From Micromonospora sediminimaris (GTDB lineage: Bacteria > Actinomycetota > Actinomycetes > Mycobacteriales > Micromonosporaceae), in contig FOLJ01000010.1 of assembly GCA_900112325.1 (NCBI GenBank), forward strand, positions 62,001 to 126,000: DNA of 64,000 nucleotides, given 5' to 3'. The notes under the pieces are model-generated. The model was not told the DNA's origin, did no database searches, and worked only from the letters and a program-made list of their open reading frames with translations. Of this stretch, positions 51,883-59,728 are shown piece by piece; positions within the stretch are counted from its first letter, which is position 1, and every line of letters starts with the position of its first letter. The position numbers and the translations under genes were made by a program.

Positions 51883-52897
51883 CCGGCGCGCGGAGCGGGT
51901 CGGTGCGCACCTCAACCGTGCGCTGGCCGCCCTGCTGACGAGGCGGCCGGATCTCTACCTGATCGGTGCGGACGTGGCCGACCCGTACGGCGGAGCCTTC
52001 GGTGTCACCCGGCGGCTCTCCACCGAGCATCCCGACCGGGTACTCACCACGCCGATCAGCGAGCAGGCGATCGTCGGTTTCGCGGTGGGCCTGGCCCTGC
52101 GGGGCCGGGAAGCGGTGGTGGAGATCATGTTCTCCGACTTCGCCACCCTGTGCTTCGACCAGATCGCGAATCTCGCCGGCAAGGTGGTCAGCATGTACGG
52201 CGAGCAGGTGCGGATGCCACTGGTGATCCGCTGCCCGACCGGTGGCAACCGAGGCTACGGTCCCACCCACAGCCAGAGCCTCCAGAAGCACTTCCTGGGG
52301 ATCCCCAATCTCGCCCTGTACGAGATGAGCCCGGTGCACGACGGGTACGCGACACTCGCCCAGATCCTCGACTCCGCCGCTCCCGCGCTGTACTTCGAGG
52401 ACAAGGTGCTCTACGGCCGGCGGCGGTTCGGCGCAGCCACCGGCGACGAGATGTTCCACCGTGAGTTGATCGGTGGCTCCTGCGACTTCGCGGTGCTGGG
52501 CATTCGCGACGTGGACCCGGTCGACGTCGTCGTGATCGCGCCGGGCGGCCTCACCGACCGGGTCCTCGGTGCGATGCGCGACGCCTATCTCGGTGACGAG
52601 ACAGCGGTGCGGGCGGTGGTGCCGTCCCGGCTCTACCCGTTCGACCCGGCACCGCTGGCCCCGCTCGTCGGCCGGGCGCGGCGGGTGGTGGTCGTCGAGG
52701 ACGCGGTGGCCGGCGGGGTTTGGGGAGCCGAGGTCGCCCACGCCATCCACCAGCGGATGTGGCACCTGCTGTCCGGGCCCGTCCGACTGCTCCACGCGCC
52801 GTCGGGCACCATCCCTGCCGCCGCTCATCTGGAGCGTGCGGTGCTGGTGCAGGCCGACGATATCCGCGCCACGGTGACGGCGGTGGCCCGTGGGTGA
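51875..52897 (+). CDS. 2-oxoacid dehydrogenase E1 beta subunit
   Basis: A 340-residue E1-beta. Landmarks are YLIGADVADPYGGAFGVTRR, the TPP-aminopyrimidine Glu in TTPISEQAIVGFAVGLALRG (about 55-74), VVEIMFSDFATLCFDQI and the RCPTGGNRGYGPTHSQS active-site loop (His) at about 116-132. The C-terminal half is the transketolase C domain (VVIAPGGLTDRVL). It pairs with E1-alpha upstream. The ATG at 51875 overlaps the E1-alpha stop by eight bases. Confidence 0.93.
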   Translation: MDDRRAERVGAHLNRALAALLTRRPDLYLIGADVADPYGGAFGVTRRLSTEHPDRVLTTPISEQAIVGFAVGLALRGREAVVEIMFSDFATLCFDQIANLAGKVVSMYGEQVRMPLVIRCPTGGNRGYGPTHSQSLQKHFLGIPNLALYEMSPVHDGYATLAQILDSAAPALYFEDKVLYGRRRFGAATGDEMFHRELIGGSCDFAVLGIRDVDPVDVVVIAPGGLTDRVLGAMRDAYLGDETAVRAVVPSRLYPFDPAPLAPLVGRARRVVVVEDAVAGGVWGAEVAHAIHQRMWHLLSGPVRLLHAPSGTIPAAAHLERAVLVQADDIRATVTAVARG

Positions 52898-53999
52898 CCT
52901 CCGCCTGCCCCGGCTCAATGCGACCGACGACGAGTACACGCTCCTCGAATGGCTGGTCGGGGACGGCGCACCGGTCGGCGTGGGGACCGCGGTGGCTCTC
53001 GTGGAGACGTCCAAGGCAGCGCACGAACTGGTCACGGACGTCGCCGGAATGCTGTGGCACCGGTTGGACGCACCCGCCACCTGCCGCCCCGGGCAGTTGA
53101 TCGCCACCGTCGCCGGAGGCGACCATCCGCAGCGGTCGCGGGCGGACACCGATGCTCCCGGTGCCCGATCGGTGGCCGCCGGCACCGATCCGGTCGCGTT
53201 CACCGTCACCGAACCGGCTCGGCAGCTCATGGCCCGACATGGCCTCACCGACGCGGCGATACGTTCGATCGGTAAGCAGGTCGTCTCCCGGTCGGACATC
53301 GAACGGCTCGTCGCCGGGCAGCCGGCGCCGGACGCGGCCGACCGGGTGACCATCACACCCGCCCAGCGACGGATCGCCCGCACCGTGTCCGTCGCACACC
53401 GGGAGATCCCCGCCGCCTACACCGTGGCGAAGGTTGTCGCCGACCGGCTCGGACGACGCCTGCGTGAGCAGGCGGCGTCCATCGGCTATCTCGGCGTTGC
53501 GGAGCTTGTCGTCGAAGCGATCGCGGCGCGGCGGGCCGAGTTCCCCCTGTGTTTCGCACGTCCGGTGGACGACGAGGCGGCGACCGTACGGCCCGGTGCC
53601 CACGTCGGTGTCACGATCGACGTCGGGACGGGCCTCTACCTGCCGGTCGTCGCCGACGCCGACACCCGACCGCTGCGGGACATCGCGGCCGACCTGCTGC
53701 GGTTCCGGCATGCCGCGGTACGTGGCGGGTTCGCCGAAGCGGATCTCACCGGATCCAACATCGCGCTCACGATCCACACGGACGCCGACATCGTCCACGC
53801 GCAGCCGCTCATCTTCCCGGAGCACACCTGCGCGTTGTCGCTTGCCTCGATGCAGCGTGAGTTGACACTTCAGGGCGACGGATCCGTCACGACAAGCGAG
53901 TATTTCCATCTCGGTCTCGCATACGACCATCGGTTTATCAACGGCCGGTCGGCGGCGGCATTCCTACGGGCGGTCAAGGCCGACCTGGAGTCAGGATGA
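52890..53999 (+). CDS. 2-oxoacid dehydrogenase E2 acyltransferase
   Basis: A 369-residue E2 with an N-terminal lipoyl domain (lipoyl Lys42 in VETSKAAHELVTDVAG), a peripheral subunit-binding segment (ARQLMARHGLTDAAIRSIG, about 108-126) and a catalytic core. The active-site motif reads YDHRFINGRSA: His347 is kept but the usual Asp of HRxxDG is Asn351, which occurs in some E2 relatives but should weaken normal CoA transfer. In this cluster it may hand the acyl group to a carrier protein instead of CoA (inference). GTG 52890 overlaps the E1-beta stop by eight bases. Confidence 0.9.
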   Translation: MGDLRLPRLNATDDEYTLLEWLVGDGAPVGVGTAVALVETSKAAHELVTDVAGMLWHRLDAPATCRPGQLIATVAGGDHPQRSRADTDAPGARSVAAGTDPVAFTVTEPARQLMARHGLTDAAIRSIGKQVVSRSDIERLVAGQPAPDAADRVTITPAQRRIARTVSVAHREIPAAYTVAKVVADRLGRRLREQAASIGYLGVAELVVEAIAARRAEFPLCFARPVDDEAATVRPGAHVGVTIDVGTGLYLPVVADADTRPLRDIAADLLRFRHAAVRGGFAEADLTGSNIALTIHTDADIVHAQPLIFPEHTCALSLASMQRELTLQGDGSVTTSEYFHLGLAYDHRFINGRSAAAFLRAVKADLESG

Positions 54000-54211
54000 C
54001 GACCGCCACCGGCTGTTGGTTGAACACCATTGGGCGGCGTCTTTGCCGACATTTCGGAGATATCCTGTGGCCTCCACGCTCCATCGGTGTCATCGATCCG
54101 CTCTGGAGCTACTGGTGGAAATCGACCACTTCCACCTCCTACTCCTGGATCGACCGCCGTGGTGGAGGAACACGCCTATCGGCGACCCTGGAAGGGGGTG
54201 AAACCACATGA
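53996..54211 (+). CDS. Possible 71-residue coupled small ORF
   Basis: An open frame that starts with ATGA overlapping the E2 stop and ends with ATGA overlapping the peptide-gene start. The product would be Trp/Tyr/Ser/Thr-rich (DPLWSYWWKSTTSTSYSWID at about residues 34-53). Against it: no RBS of its own, only about two thirds of third codon positions are G or C against far more in neighbours, and no family. The 208-base gap may equally be an untranslated leader for the peptide gene. I lean to non-coding but the double overlap is worth recording. Confidence 0.25.
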   Translation: MTTATGCWLNTIGRRLCRHFGDILWPPRSIGVIDPLWSYWWKSTTSTSYSWIDRRGGGTRLSATLEGGETT

Positions 54212-54300
54212 CCGAGGTCGAGTTCGAGGCCGTCGACATCCGCGAGATGGCTGACGAGGAGCTGGACGACATCGTCGGCGGCCCCAACGCCTGCCAGTGA
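54208..54300 (+). CDS. Double-glycine-leader precursor peptide with five-residue core
   Basis: A 30-residue peptide gene with GGGGGTG seven bases before its ATG. The product begins MTEVEFEAVDIREM, then ADEELDDIVGG, a textbook double-glycine leader (ELDxIxGG at -8 to -1), and then only PNACQ before the stop. The upstream C39 exporter is the expected processing enzyme and would release a pentapeptide with Pro first, one Cys and a terminal Gln. Other enzymes of the cluster could modify the Cys, the Gln or the N-terminus. A strong hairpin ends the transcript 13 bases on. That the peptide is the cluster's substrate is inference from position and motif. Confidence 0.85.
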   Translation: MTEVEFEAVDIREMADEELDDIVGGPNACQ

Positions 54301-54313
54301 CGACTAGTCGGTA

Positions 54314-54347
54314 GGAGGCGCCTGAGCCGGTGTGCTCAGGCGCCTCC
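54314..54347. terminator. Perfect 14-bp hairpin between convergent genes
   Basis: GGAGGCGCCTGAGC (54314-54327) pairs perfectly with GCTCAGGCGCCTCC (54334-54347) around a 6-base loop. It lies 13 bases after the peptide stop and 9 bases from the convergent nucleotidyltransferase stop, so it probably terminates both. Confidence 0.88.
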
Positions 54348-54356
54348 GTCCCGCTT

Positions 54357-55493
54357 TCAGACGAGCGACTTCGAGGCGGGCAGTTCACGGTCGGTGGCCG
54401 GGTCGAAGAACCGGCTGAGGAAGTCCTGCTGCCACACCCGAGGCTCGGCCAGATCCCACTGGCCGTACTGGGTGAGCAGTTGGTCCGGCGCGCTGCATCG
54501 CTGCCGGAGCGCCGCGAGGGTGTCCGCCGCGACGGTGTCCGGAAAGAGCATGTTGAGGTGGGCGAGCCCGTAGTACACGGGCTCAGCGACGCGGTACTCG
54601 TCGACGCGTGCGAGCAGCAGGTCCCACGAGAAGTCCGGACCGGCCGAACGCACCAACTCGGCGATGTCCACATACTTGATCAGCCGGCGATGCTTGCCGC
54701 CACGGGTCATGAACCTGAGGGTCGTCGACGTCTTGTAGATGTGGGCGGCCAGATCGACGACCGCGTCCTCGACGGACGGCACGAGGAACGAGGCCGCACC
54801 GTACCGGTGGTGCTGGGCGTGTGCCACGACGGCGCTGACCGGGACGTCGTAGCCCTTGCCCGGCAGGGCCAGCGACACGTTGACGTCGACGCTGACGATC
54901 GGGCAGTCGATCTCACCGGTCAGCTTGTTCAACTTGGGCAGGTCGCTGCCGTAAAGACGCCAGAAGGCACGCTCCCGCTTGCTGAGCGGGACGATCCCGT
55001 TCACCGACGGGTGGCCCTCCACATAGCCCAGCTGCTCAAGCACCTCGACAAGTGCCGGCGCCTGCTCTCGGACGACGAGGACGTCCAGGTCGCCCATCGG
55101 CCGCAGGCCCGGCTCCTGGTACGCCGAGAAGGCCAGATGGCCGCCCTTACGCAGCAGGACGGTGACGCCCTGCGTGACGGCGGCGTCGCTGATCGCCTGG
55201 ATCTCGCGCAACATGACCTCGTTGGTCCGCCGGGTGTCGCGGTAGGTGGCGTACAGCAGCATCATGACGGCGGGGTCGAGACCGGTCACCGTCTTGTCGG
55301 TCAGGAAGCGCCACCCGTGCCAACCCACGAGAGCGGCGACGCGGTGGCGCGCCGCCTGAGCGGCGAACTGCCCCCAGTCCAGCCCCGGCGCGTCCTGGGC
55401 AAGGATCTCGCGCACGCGAGCCAGCTGCGGGTCCGCGACATGTTGCCTGCCAAGCAGCAGCAACAACTCCGACTCGACCGACATCACGGCCAT
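54357..55493 (-). CDS. NTP_transf_5-type nucleotidyltransferase
   Basis: A 378-residue member of the nucleotidyltransferase family (PF14907 type). The core is KGGHLAFSAYQEPGLRPMGD followed by LDVLVVRE (about 117-144), where G-x-R-x-x-x-D-L-D gives the metal-binding aspartates, and later VDVNVSLALPG with a third acid. A helical N-terminal region (1-110) and helical C-terminus follow. Relatives are common in lasso- and other RiPP clusters, and may nucleotidylate a peptide or small molecule, giving tailoring or self-protection. ATG 55493 follows AGGAGG at only four bases; an ATG at 55484 would fit spacing less well on the other side. Confidence 0.85.
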   Translation of the reverse strand: MAVMSVESELLLLLGRQHVADPQLARVREILAQDAPGLDWGQFAAQAARHRVAALVGWHGWRFLTDKTVTGLDPAVMMLLYATYRDTRRTNEVMLREIQAISDAAVTQGVTVLLRKGGHLAFSAYQEPGLRPMGDLDVLVVREQAPALVEVLEQLGYVEGHPSVNGIVPLSKRERAFWRLYGSDLPKLNKLTGEIDCPIVSVDVNVSLALPGKGYDVPVSAVVAHAQHHRYGAASFLVPSVEDAVVDLAAHIYKTSTTLRFMTRGGKHRRLIKYVDIAELVRSAGPDFSWDLLLARVDEYRVAEPVYYGLAHLNMLFPDTVAADTLAALRQRCSAPDQLLTQYGQWDLAEPRVWQQDFLSRFFDPATDRELPASKSLV

Positions 55494-55732
55494 TCGGCCT
55501 CCTCTTCGACTGCGCTACGACCCTGACACCCAGGGGCTCGCTCTCCATCCACTGTGTCCATCCGGACCCGGGAGGACGCGGTTCGTCTGCCCCGGTGGGA
55601 GGAGCTGACGCAGTTTAGATGGTCAATCGGGGTGCCGCCGCCTGCTCAACCTGCCCGATTCCCCTCGGCCCGGGACACCCGCAGGGCAGCAGCGCCTCGT
55701 CTCCGTCCGCGCCCGAGCGCCGCCGCGGTTGG

Positions 55733-56590
55733 CTACCGCAGCCGGCGGGCGGGAAATCGGGCCGGCGGATCGGCGATCGCCGACTGGGCGGCGATCAGCT
55801 GAAGTTCCCGGGTGCCGGCTGCCAGGGTGGCCTCCAGCACCGCGAAGATCGATGCGGTGGTGCGTTCCAGCGCCGTGGCCGGCGAACCCGTCGTGGACAG
55901 GTGCGCCAGGTACAGGGCGGCGGTGACGTCGCCACCACCGTTGGGGTTGATGGGCAGCAGCGGGGTGGTCACCGCCCAGGCACCGGCGTCCGAGACGGCC
56001 ACCACCTCCAGCGTGTCCGCCGGCAGGTCGCCGTGCAGCACGCTGGTCACCAGGACGTGCCGGGGCCCGGTGGCGCGTACCGCGTCGACGGCGGCCAGCA
56101 GGTCGTCGACCGTGTTCGTCGGTCGGCCGGCGAGGAACTCCAGCTCGAACTGGTTCGGGGTGACGATGTCCGCGCGCGGCACCACCACGTCGCGCAGGTA
56201 CTCCGGGATGCCGGGCCGGACGAACATTCCCCGGCCGACGTCGCCCATCACCGGGTCGCAGCAGTAGAGGGCGTCCGGGTTGGCGGTCTTCACCAGGGTC
56301 ACCGCGTCGAGGATCACCGCGCCCATCGCCGGATCCCCCTGGTAGCCCGAGAGCACCGCGTCGGCGTCGCCGAGCACACCACGGTCGGCGATGCCGGCGA
56401 TCACCTCGGCGACGTCGGCGGGGGCCAGCAGCGGGCCGCGCCACGCGCCGTAGCCGGTGTGGTTGGAGAAGTGCACGGTCAGCACCGGCCAGACCTCGTG
56501 GCCGAGCCGCTGCAACGGGAACACCGCCGCCGAGTTGCCGACGTGACCGTAGGCGACCGAGGACTGGATGGACAGGATCTTCACCGTCAC
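55733..56590 (-). CDS. pdxY: Pyridoxal kinase
   Basis: A 285-residue PdxY-type kinase of the ribokinase fold that phosphorylates pyridoxal to PLP. It starts VKILSIQSSVAYGHVGN, and has the substrate lid VHFSNHTGYGAWRG, YCCDPVMGDVGRGMFV, the VTPNQFELEFLAG segment, and the catalytic INPNGGGDVTAALYLAHL with the anion hole GGGD where GTGD is more usual. Length fits the family. The start codon is GTG at 56590 or two codons on. It is a vitamin B6 salvage gene; a link with the PLP enzyme 27 kb away is possible but not shown. Confidence 0.92.
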   Translation of the reverse strand: MTVKILSIQSSVAYGHVGNSAAVFPLQRLGHEVWPVLTVHFSNHTGYGAWRGPLLAPADVAEVIAGIADRGVLGDADAVLSGYQGDPAMGAVILDAVTLVKTANPDALYCCDPVMGDVGRGMFVRPGIPEYLRDVVVPRADIVTPNQFELEFLAGRPTNTVDDLLAAVDAVRATGPRHVLVTSVLHGDLPADTLEVVAVSDAGAWAVTTPLLPINPNGGGDVTAALYLAHLSTTGSPATALERTTASIFAVLEATLAAGTRELQLIAAQSAIADPPARFPARRLR

Positions 56591-56712
56591 ATCATGGCGG
56601 TCGGCGACCCGCGATGGGGCCGGGGTCCCGCTACGCAGTCGCGGCGGCAGCCGGGCGACCGGGCGGCGCTGAGCCGACCGGGCGGTAGTGAACCGACCGG
56701 GCTGGTGGCGGC

Positions 56713-57678
56713 TCAGCGCCTCGGCATGGTCAGCACGATCCGGCCGGCTGCCCGACCGTCGGCCTGCCGGGTCCACGCGTCGGCAACCTCGGCCAGTGGC
56801 ACGGTCTCGTGGGTCGCGGCGAGTCGACCGGCGGCGACGTGGTCGGCGATCTCCCGGATCGCCTGCGCCCGTTGCGCTGGGTCCAGTTCGTTGTTGGTGT
56901 AGCCGAGGATGCGCAGGGAGCGGCTGCGTAGCGTCGCGGAGTCGAACGGCGCCTGGTCGCCGGCCGAGCTGCCGAGGTTGACCAGCCGGCCGTGCGGGGC
57001 GAGGGTGCGCAGCGCCGCGGCGGCCGGCACCCCGAACAGCGGGTCGAGCACGACGTCGGCCGGCCCGTCGCAGGCGTCGACAAGCCGGCCGGCGAGGGTG
57101 TCCACGTCGTCGGTGTCGCCGAGGGTCACCACGGCGTCGGCGCCCAGCAGCCGGGCCCGTTCCCGGGCGGCGGCCGACCGGGCGGCGGCCACGACCCGCC
57201 GGGCGCCGTGCAGCCGGGCCAGTTGCACGGCGGCCTGACCGACGACGCCGCCGGCGCCGAGGATCACCACCTGCTCCCCCGGGCTCAGCTCGCCACGCCA
57301 GGTCAGTGCCATCAGGGCGGCCACCGCGGAGAGCCCGAGGGCCGCCACGATGGTGTCGACGCCGTCAGGCAGGGCGACCACGTCGGCGTACGGCACGACG
57401 CAGTGTTCGGCCATGCTGCCGTCGCCGGGACGCATGCCGGCCGCCGTGGCAAACCACACGGGCGTGCCGTTGTCGAGGTGACCGACGCCCTGGACACCGG
57501 GCACGTACGGGGTGGCGGGCGGGCCGAAGTACGAGGTGCCGGTGGCGCAGAGGACGTCCAGCGGGGTGATCGGGGCGGCGGCCACCCGGACCCGCACCTG
57601 CCCGTCGCCGGGTCGCGGTGGTTCGCGACGTGCGACGGCGGGCGGGCGGCCGCAGGCGGTGATGACGGCGGCGTCCAT
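56713..57678 (-). CDS. Quinone-oxidoreductase-like medium-chain dehydrogenase
   Basis: A 321-residue medium-chain dehydrogenase/reductase of the zeta-crystallin type. It has a GroES-like N-terminal half (PITPLDVLCATGTSYFGP; PYVPGVQGVG) and a NADPH Rossmann domain (VVILGAGGVVGQAAVQLARL, about 146-165). The zinc-ligand pattern of true alcohol dehydrogenases is absent. It probably reduces an enone or quinone. Its ATG overlaps the LigA-like stop by one base (TGATG), putting it at the end of the ring-cleavage/CoA operon, where it may reduce a cleavage product. Confidence 0.88.
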   Translation of the reverse strand: MDAAVITACGRPPAVARREPPRPGDGQVRVRVAAAPITPLDVLCATGTSYFGPPATPYVPGVQGVGHLDNGTPVWFATAAGMRPGDGSMAEHCVVPYADVVALPDGVDTIVAALGLSAVAALMALTWRGELSPGEQVVILGAGGVVGQAAVQLARLHGARRVVAAARSAAARERARLLGADAVVTLGDTDDVDTLAGRLVDACDGPADVVLDPLFGVPAAAALRTLAPHGRLVNLGSSAGDQAPFDSATLRSRSLRILGYTNNELDPAQRAQAIREIADHVAAGRLAATHETVPLAEVADAWTRQADGRAAGRIVLTMPRR

Positions 57679-58040
57679 CAGGTGGCGATGTCCGGGTACG
57701 GCAGTGAGAAGTGCGCCAGCCGGCGGGCGTACTCCTTCTGGAACCCCAACGGTTCGGGGTCGTCGCGTTCGAACATGGCGATGAACAGGGTCAGGGTGAG
57801 AAACGGGTGGGCACCCAACTCGAACAGCTTGACGTAGTCGTGGGTGGCCAGCGCCTCCCGTTCGATCTCGTCGAAGCGTAACCAGGTGCTCGCCTCGGGG
57901 ACGTGACAGTTGAGGATCTGGTTGGCGCGTTCGGCCTCCCACCAGGTGACCGTGCCGCGCGGGTCGTCCCGGTAGCGCTCGACCAGGTCCGGGTCGCGGT
58001 CGACGGTGTAGAGGAACTTGTTCAGCAGGTACCTGCTCAC
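57678..58040 (-). CDS. LigA-like small subunit of extradiol dioxygenase
   Basis: A 120-residue all-helical LigA-type protein (protocatechuate 4,5-dioxygenase alpha subunit family): LLNKFLYTVDRDPDLVERYR, then NQILNCHVPEAS and LFELGAHPFLTLTLFIAMFE. LigA caps the LigB active site and contributes to substrate fit. The GTG start overlaps the LigB stop by four bases, ensuring equal amounts. The pair forms the ring-cleaving enzyme of this operon. Confidence 0.9.
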   Translation of the reverse strand: MSRYLLNKFLYTVDRDPDLVERYRDDPRGTVTWWEAERANQILNCHVPEASTWLRFDEIEREALATHDYVKLFELGAHPFLTLTLFIAMFERDDPEPLGFQKEYARRLAHFSLPYPDIAT

Positions 58041-58927
58041 GACGTCACCGTCCCCTGGTCGCCGCCCGCCGGCACCCCGTCCGGATACCAGGTGAAGTAC
58101 GCCTCCATGGTGTGGAACAGGTCGAGCGTGTCGACGTAGTCGGCCTTCGCGCCCTCACCGGCGACGCCCATCATCAGCATGAAGTCCATGAAACCGTGGG
58201 TGGCGTTGCCGGGGGCGTGCAGGCTGTCCAGGGTCACCTCGGACAGGCAGCCCTCCAGGTCGCCGCTGGCAATCCACTCCACCGCCCGGCGGTCGAACTC
58301 CGGGTCGGGGCCGTGCGGGCCGAACTGCCGTGGCCCGCCCAGTTCCAGCGACAGGTGTCCGGTGCCGACGACGGCGACCCGCTGGTCACCGGGCCAGGAC
58401 TCGACAAGTTCGCGGATGGTCCGGCCCAGTTGCACGAAGCGTTTCGGCTGCGGCAACGGCGGGGCGAAGATGTTGGTGTAGACCGGCACGATCGGCAGGT
58501 CGGCCTCGGGCCGCAGGGTGATGATCGGGCAGGTGATGCTGTGGTCGATGCGCAGCTCGTTGCTGTACGCCAGGTCGAAGCCGGCGTCGAGGCCCTCACG
58601 CAGCAGGTACGCCGACAGGTCCTCCTGGCCACGCAGCACCATCCGGGGCAGGCCGAACTCGCGTTCCTCGTTGTACCAGTTGGCGTCGTAGAACGGCGCC
58701 TTGCCGATGAGGAACTGCGGCATGTTGTCCAGCCACAGCTGGTGGAAGTGGTCGGAGCCGACCATCACCAGCACGTCCGGCCGGGCCCGGGTGAGCGTCT
58801 CCCGGAATGCGGTGATCTTGCGTACCCATTCGTCGGCGAAGGGTGGCCGGTCCTCACCCTGGGCGGTGCTGGCCCGGTAGTAGAAGGGGTGGTGGGTGGA
58901 GGCAATGACCGCGGCCAGTGTGGCCAT
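58037..58927 (-). CDS. LigB-like class III extradiol ring-cleavage dioxygenase
   Basis: A 296-residue LigB-fold enzyme. Probable iron ligands are His12 or 13 in ASTHHPFYY, His60 or 62 in VGSDHFHQLW, and a Glu near GEGAKADY or in the C-terminal half; GTGHLSLELGG carries the likely catalytic His (about 190-193). Family members cleave protocatechuate, gallate or related catechols with O2. With LigA it forms an alpha2beta2 enzyme. Neighbouring CoA-transferase and citryl-CoA-lyase genes suggest the cleaved product is activated and split, as in gallate or protocatechuate degradation. The exact ring substrate is unknown. Confidence 0.92.
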   Translation of the reverse strand: MATLAAVIASTHHPFYYRASTAQGEDRPPFADEWVRKITAFRETLTRARPDVLVMVGSDHFHQLWLDNMPQFLIGKAPFYDANWYNEEREFGLPRMVLRGQEDLSAYLLREGLDAGFDLAYSNELRIDHSITCPIITLRPEADLPIVPVYTNIFAPPLPQPKRFVQLGRTIRELVESWPGDQRVAVVGTGHLSLELGGPRQFGPHGPDPEFDRRAVEWIASGDLEGCLSEVTLDSLHAPGNATHGFMDFMLMMGVAGEGAKADYVDTLDLFHTMEAYFTWYPDGVPAGGDQGTVTS

Positions 58928-58939
58928 GGACGGCTCCTC

Positions 58940-59728
58940 TCAGGACGGGTCGGGCGTGGTGTAGGTGGCGTTGCGGTCGACGGTCAGGTAGACGTCCATA
59001 CCGATCGGGGTGCGGCGTTCCTCGGCGAGGTGCCCGAGCAGGCCGGCGGCGCGGGCCAGCAGCGCGAAACCGCGCAGCAGGTCGACCGGCAGGCCCAGGT
59101 CGGCCAGGGCCGCGCCACAGACCCCGGCACCGTTGAGCGGCAGGGTACGACCCAGCACCTCCGGGTGGACCCGGCCGATCGCCTCGAACAGCCGCAGGTG
59201 CGGACCGCGCAGCTTCTCCTCTTCGGCGATGCGGATCAGGACCGGCGTACGCGGGTCCTCGGTCTTGTGCACGGGGTGACCGAGTCCCGGGACCAGCCGC
59301 CGGGCGGACCGGGCGACGCTGACGGCGTCGCGGGCCAGGTCGTCGAAGCCGGCGTCGTCGGTGGGCAGGGGGCCGTCGACGGCGGCGAGCGTGTCGGCGA
59401 GGAACCGGCCACAGTCCTCGGTGACGCCGAGGAAGCGGGAGCCGCCGCCGAGCAGTCCGGCGGCGAGGGCTCCCTGGAGTGACTCGGGGGCGCTGAGGTA
59501 GGTCAGTCGGGCGGCGATGGCGGTCGGGGTGAACCCGTGGTCGGCGAGCGCGACCAGCACCGCCTCGAAGACGCGTACCTCCGACGGGGTGGGGCGGCGC
59601 TGCGCGACCAGCCAGAAGGCGAGTTCACCGAAGCCGACGTGGCCCATCAGGTCGGCGGCGAGATCCTGGCCGAGCAGCCGGATGGTGCTGGCGTCGGAGG
59701 TGCCGATGGACGTCGGGAAGCTGGTCAC
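58940..59728 (-). CDS. Citryl-CoA lyase/citrate-synthase-like enzyme
   Basis: A 262-residue citrate-synthase-superfamily protein of the small citryl-CoA lyase kind. Landmarks are GGSRFLGVTEDCGRFLAD, the active-site GLGHPVHKTEDPRTPVLI (about 163-180) and PLNGAGVCGAALADLGLP, and a final RTPIGMDVYLTVDRNATY. Small members of this family cleave or form C-C bonds next to a CoA thioester. In this operon it may split the CoA ester made by the CaiB-type enzyme. The GTG start overlaps the CoA-transferase stop by GTGA. Confidence 0.88.
   Translation of the reverse strand: MTSFPTSIGTSDASTIRLLGQDLAADLMGHVGFGELAFWLVAQRRPTPSEVRVFEAVLVALADHGFTPTAIAARLTYLSAPESLQGALAAGLLGGGSRFLGVTEDCGRFLADTLAAVDGPLPTDDAGFDDLARDAVSVARSARRLVPGLGHPVHKTEDPRTPVLIRIAEEEKLRGPHLRLFEAIGRVHPEVLGRTLPLNGAGVCGAALADLGLPVDLLRGFALLARAAGLLGHLAEERRTPIGMDVYLTVDRNATYTTPDPS

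Noticed and set aside
54208..54300. The 30-residue peptide as a scaffold for tRNA-dependent amino-acid addition (PEARL-type pathway)
   Set aside because: No LanB-like peptide aminoacyl-tRNA ligase is present in the window; the C39 exporter and GG leader explain it more simply.
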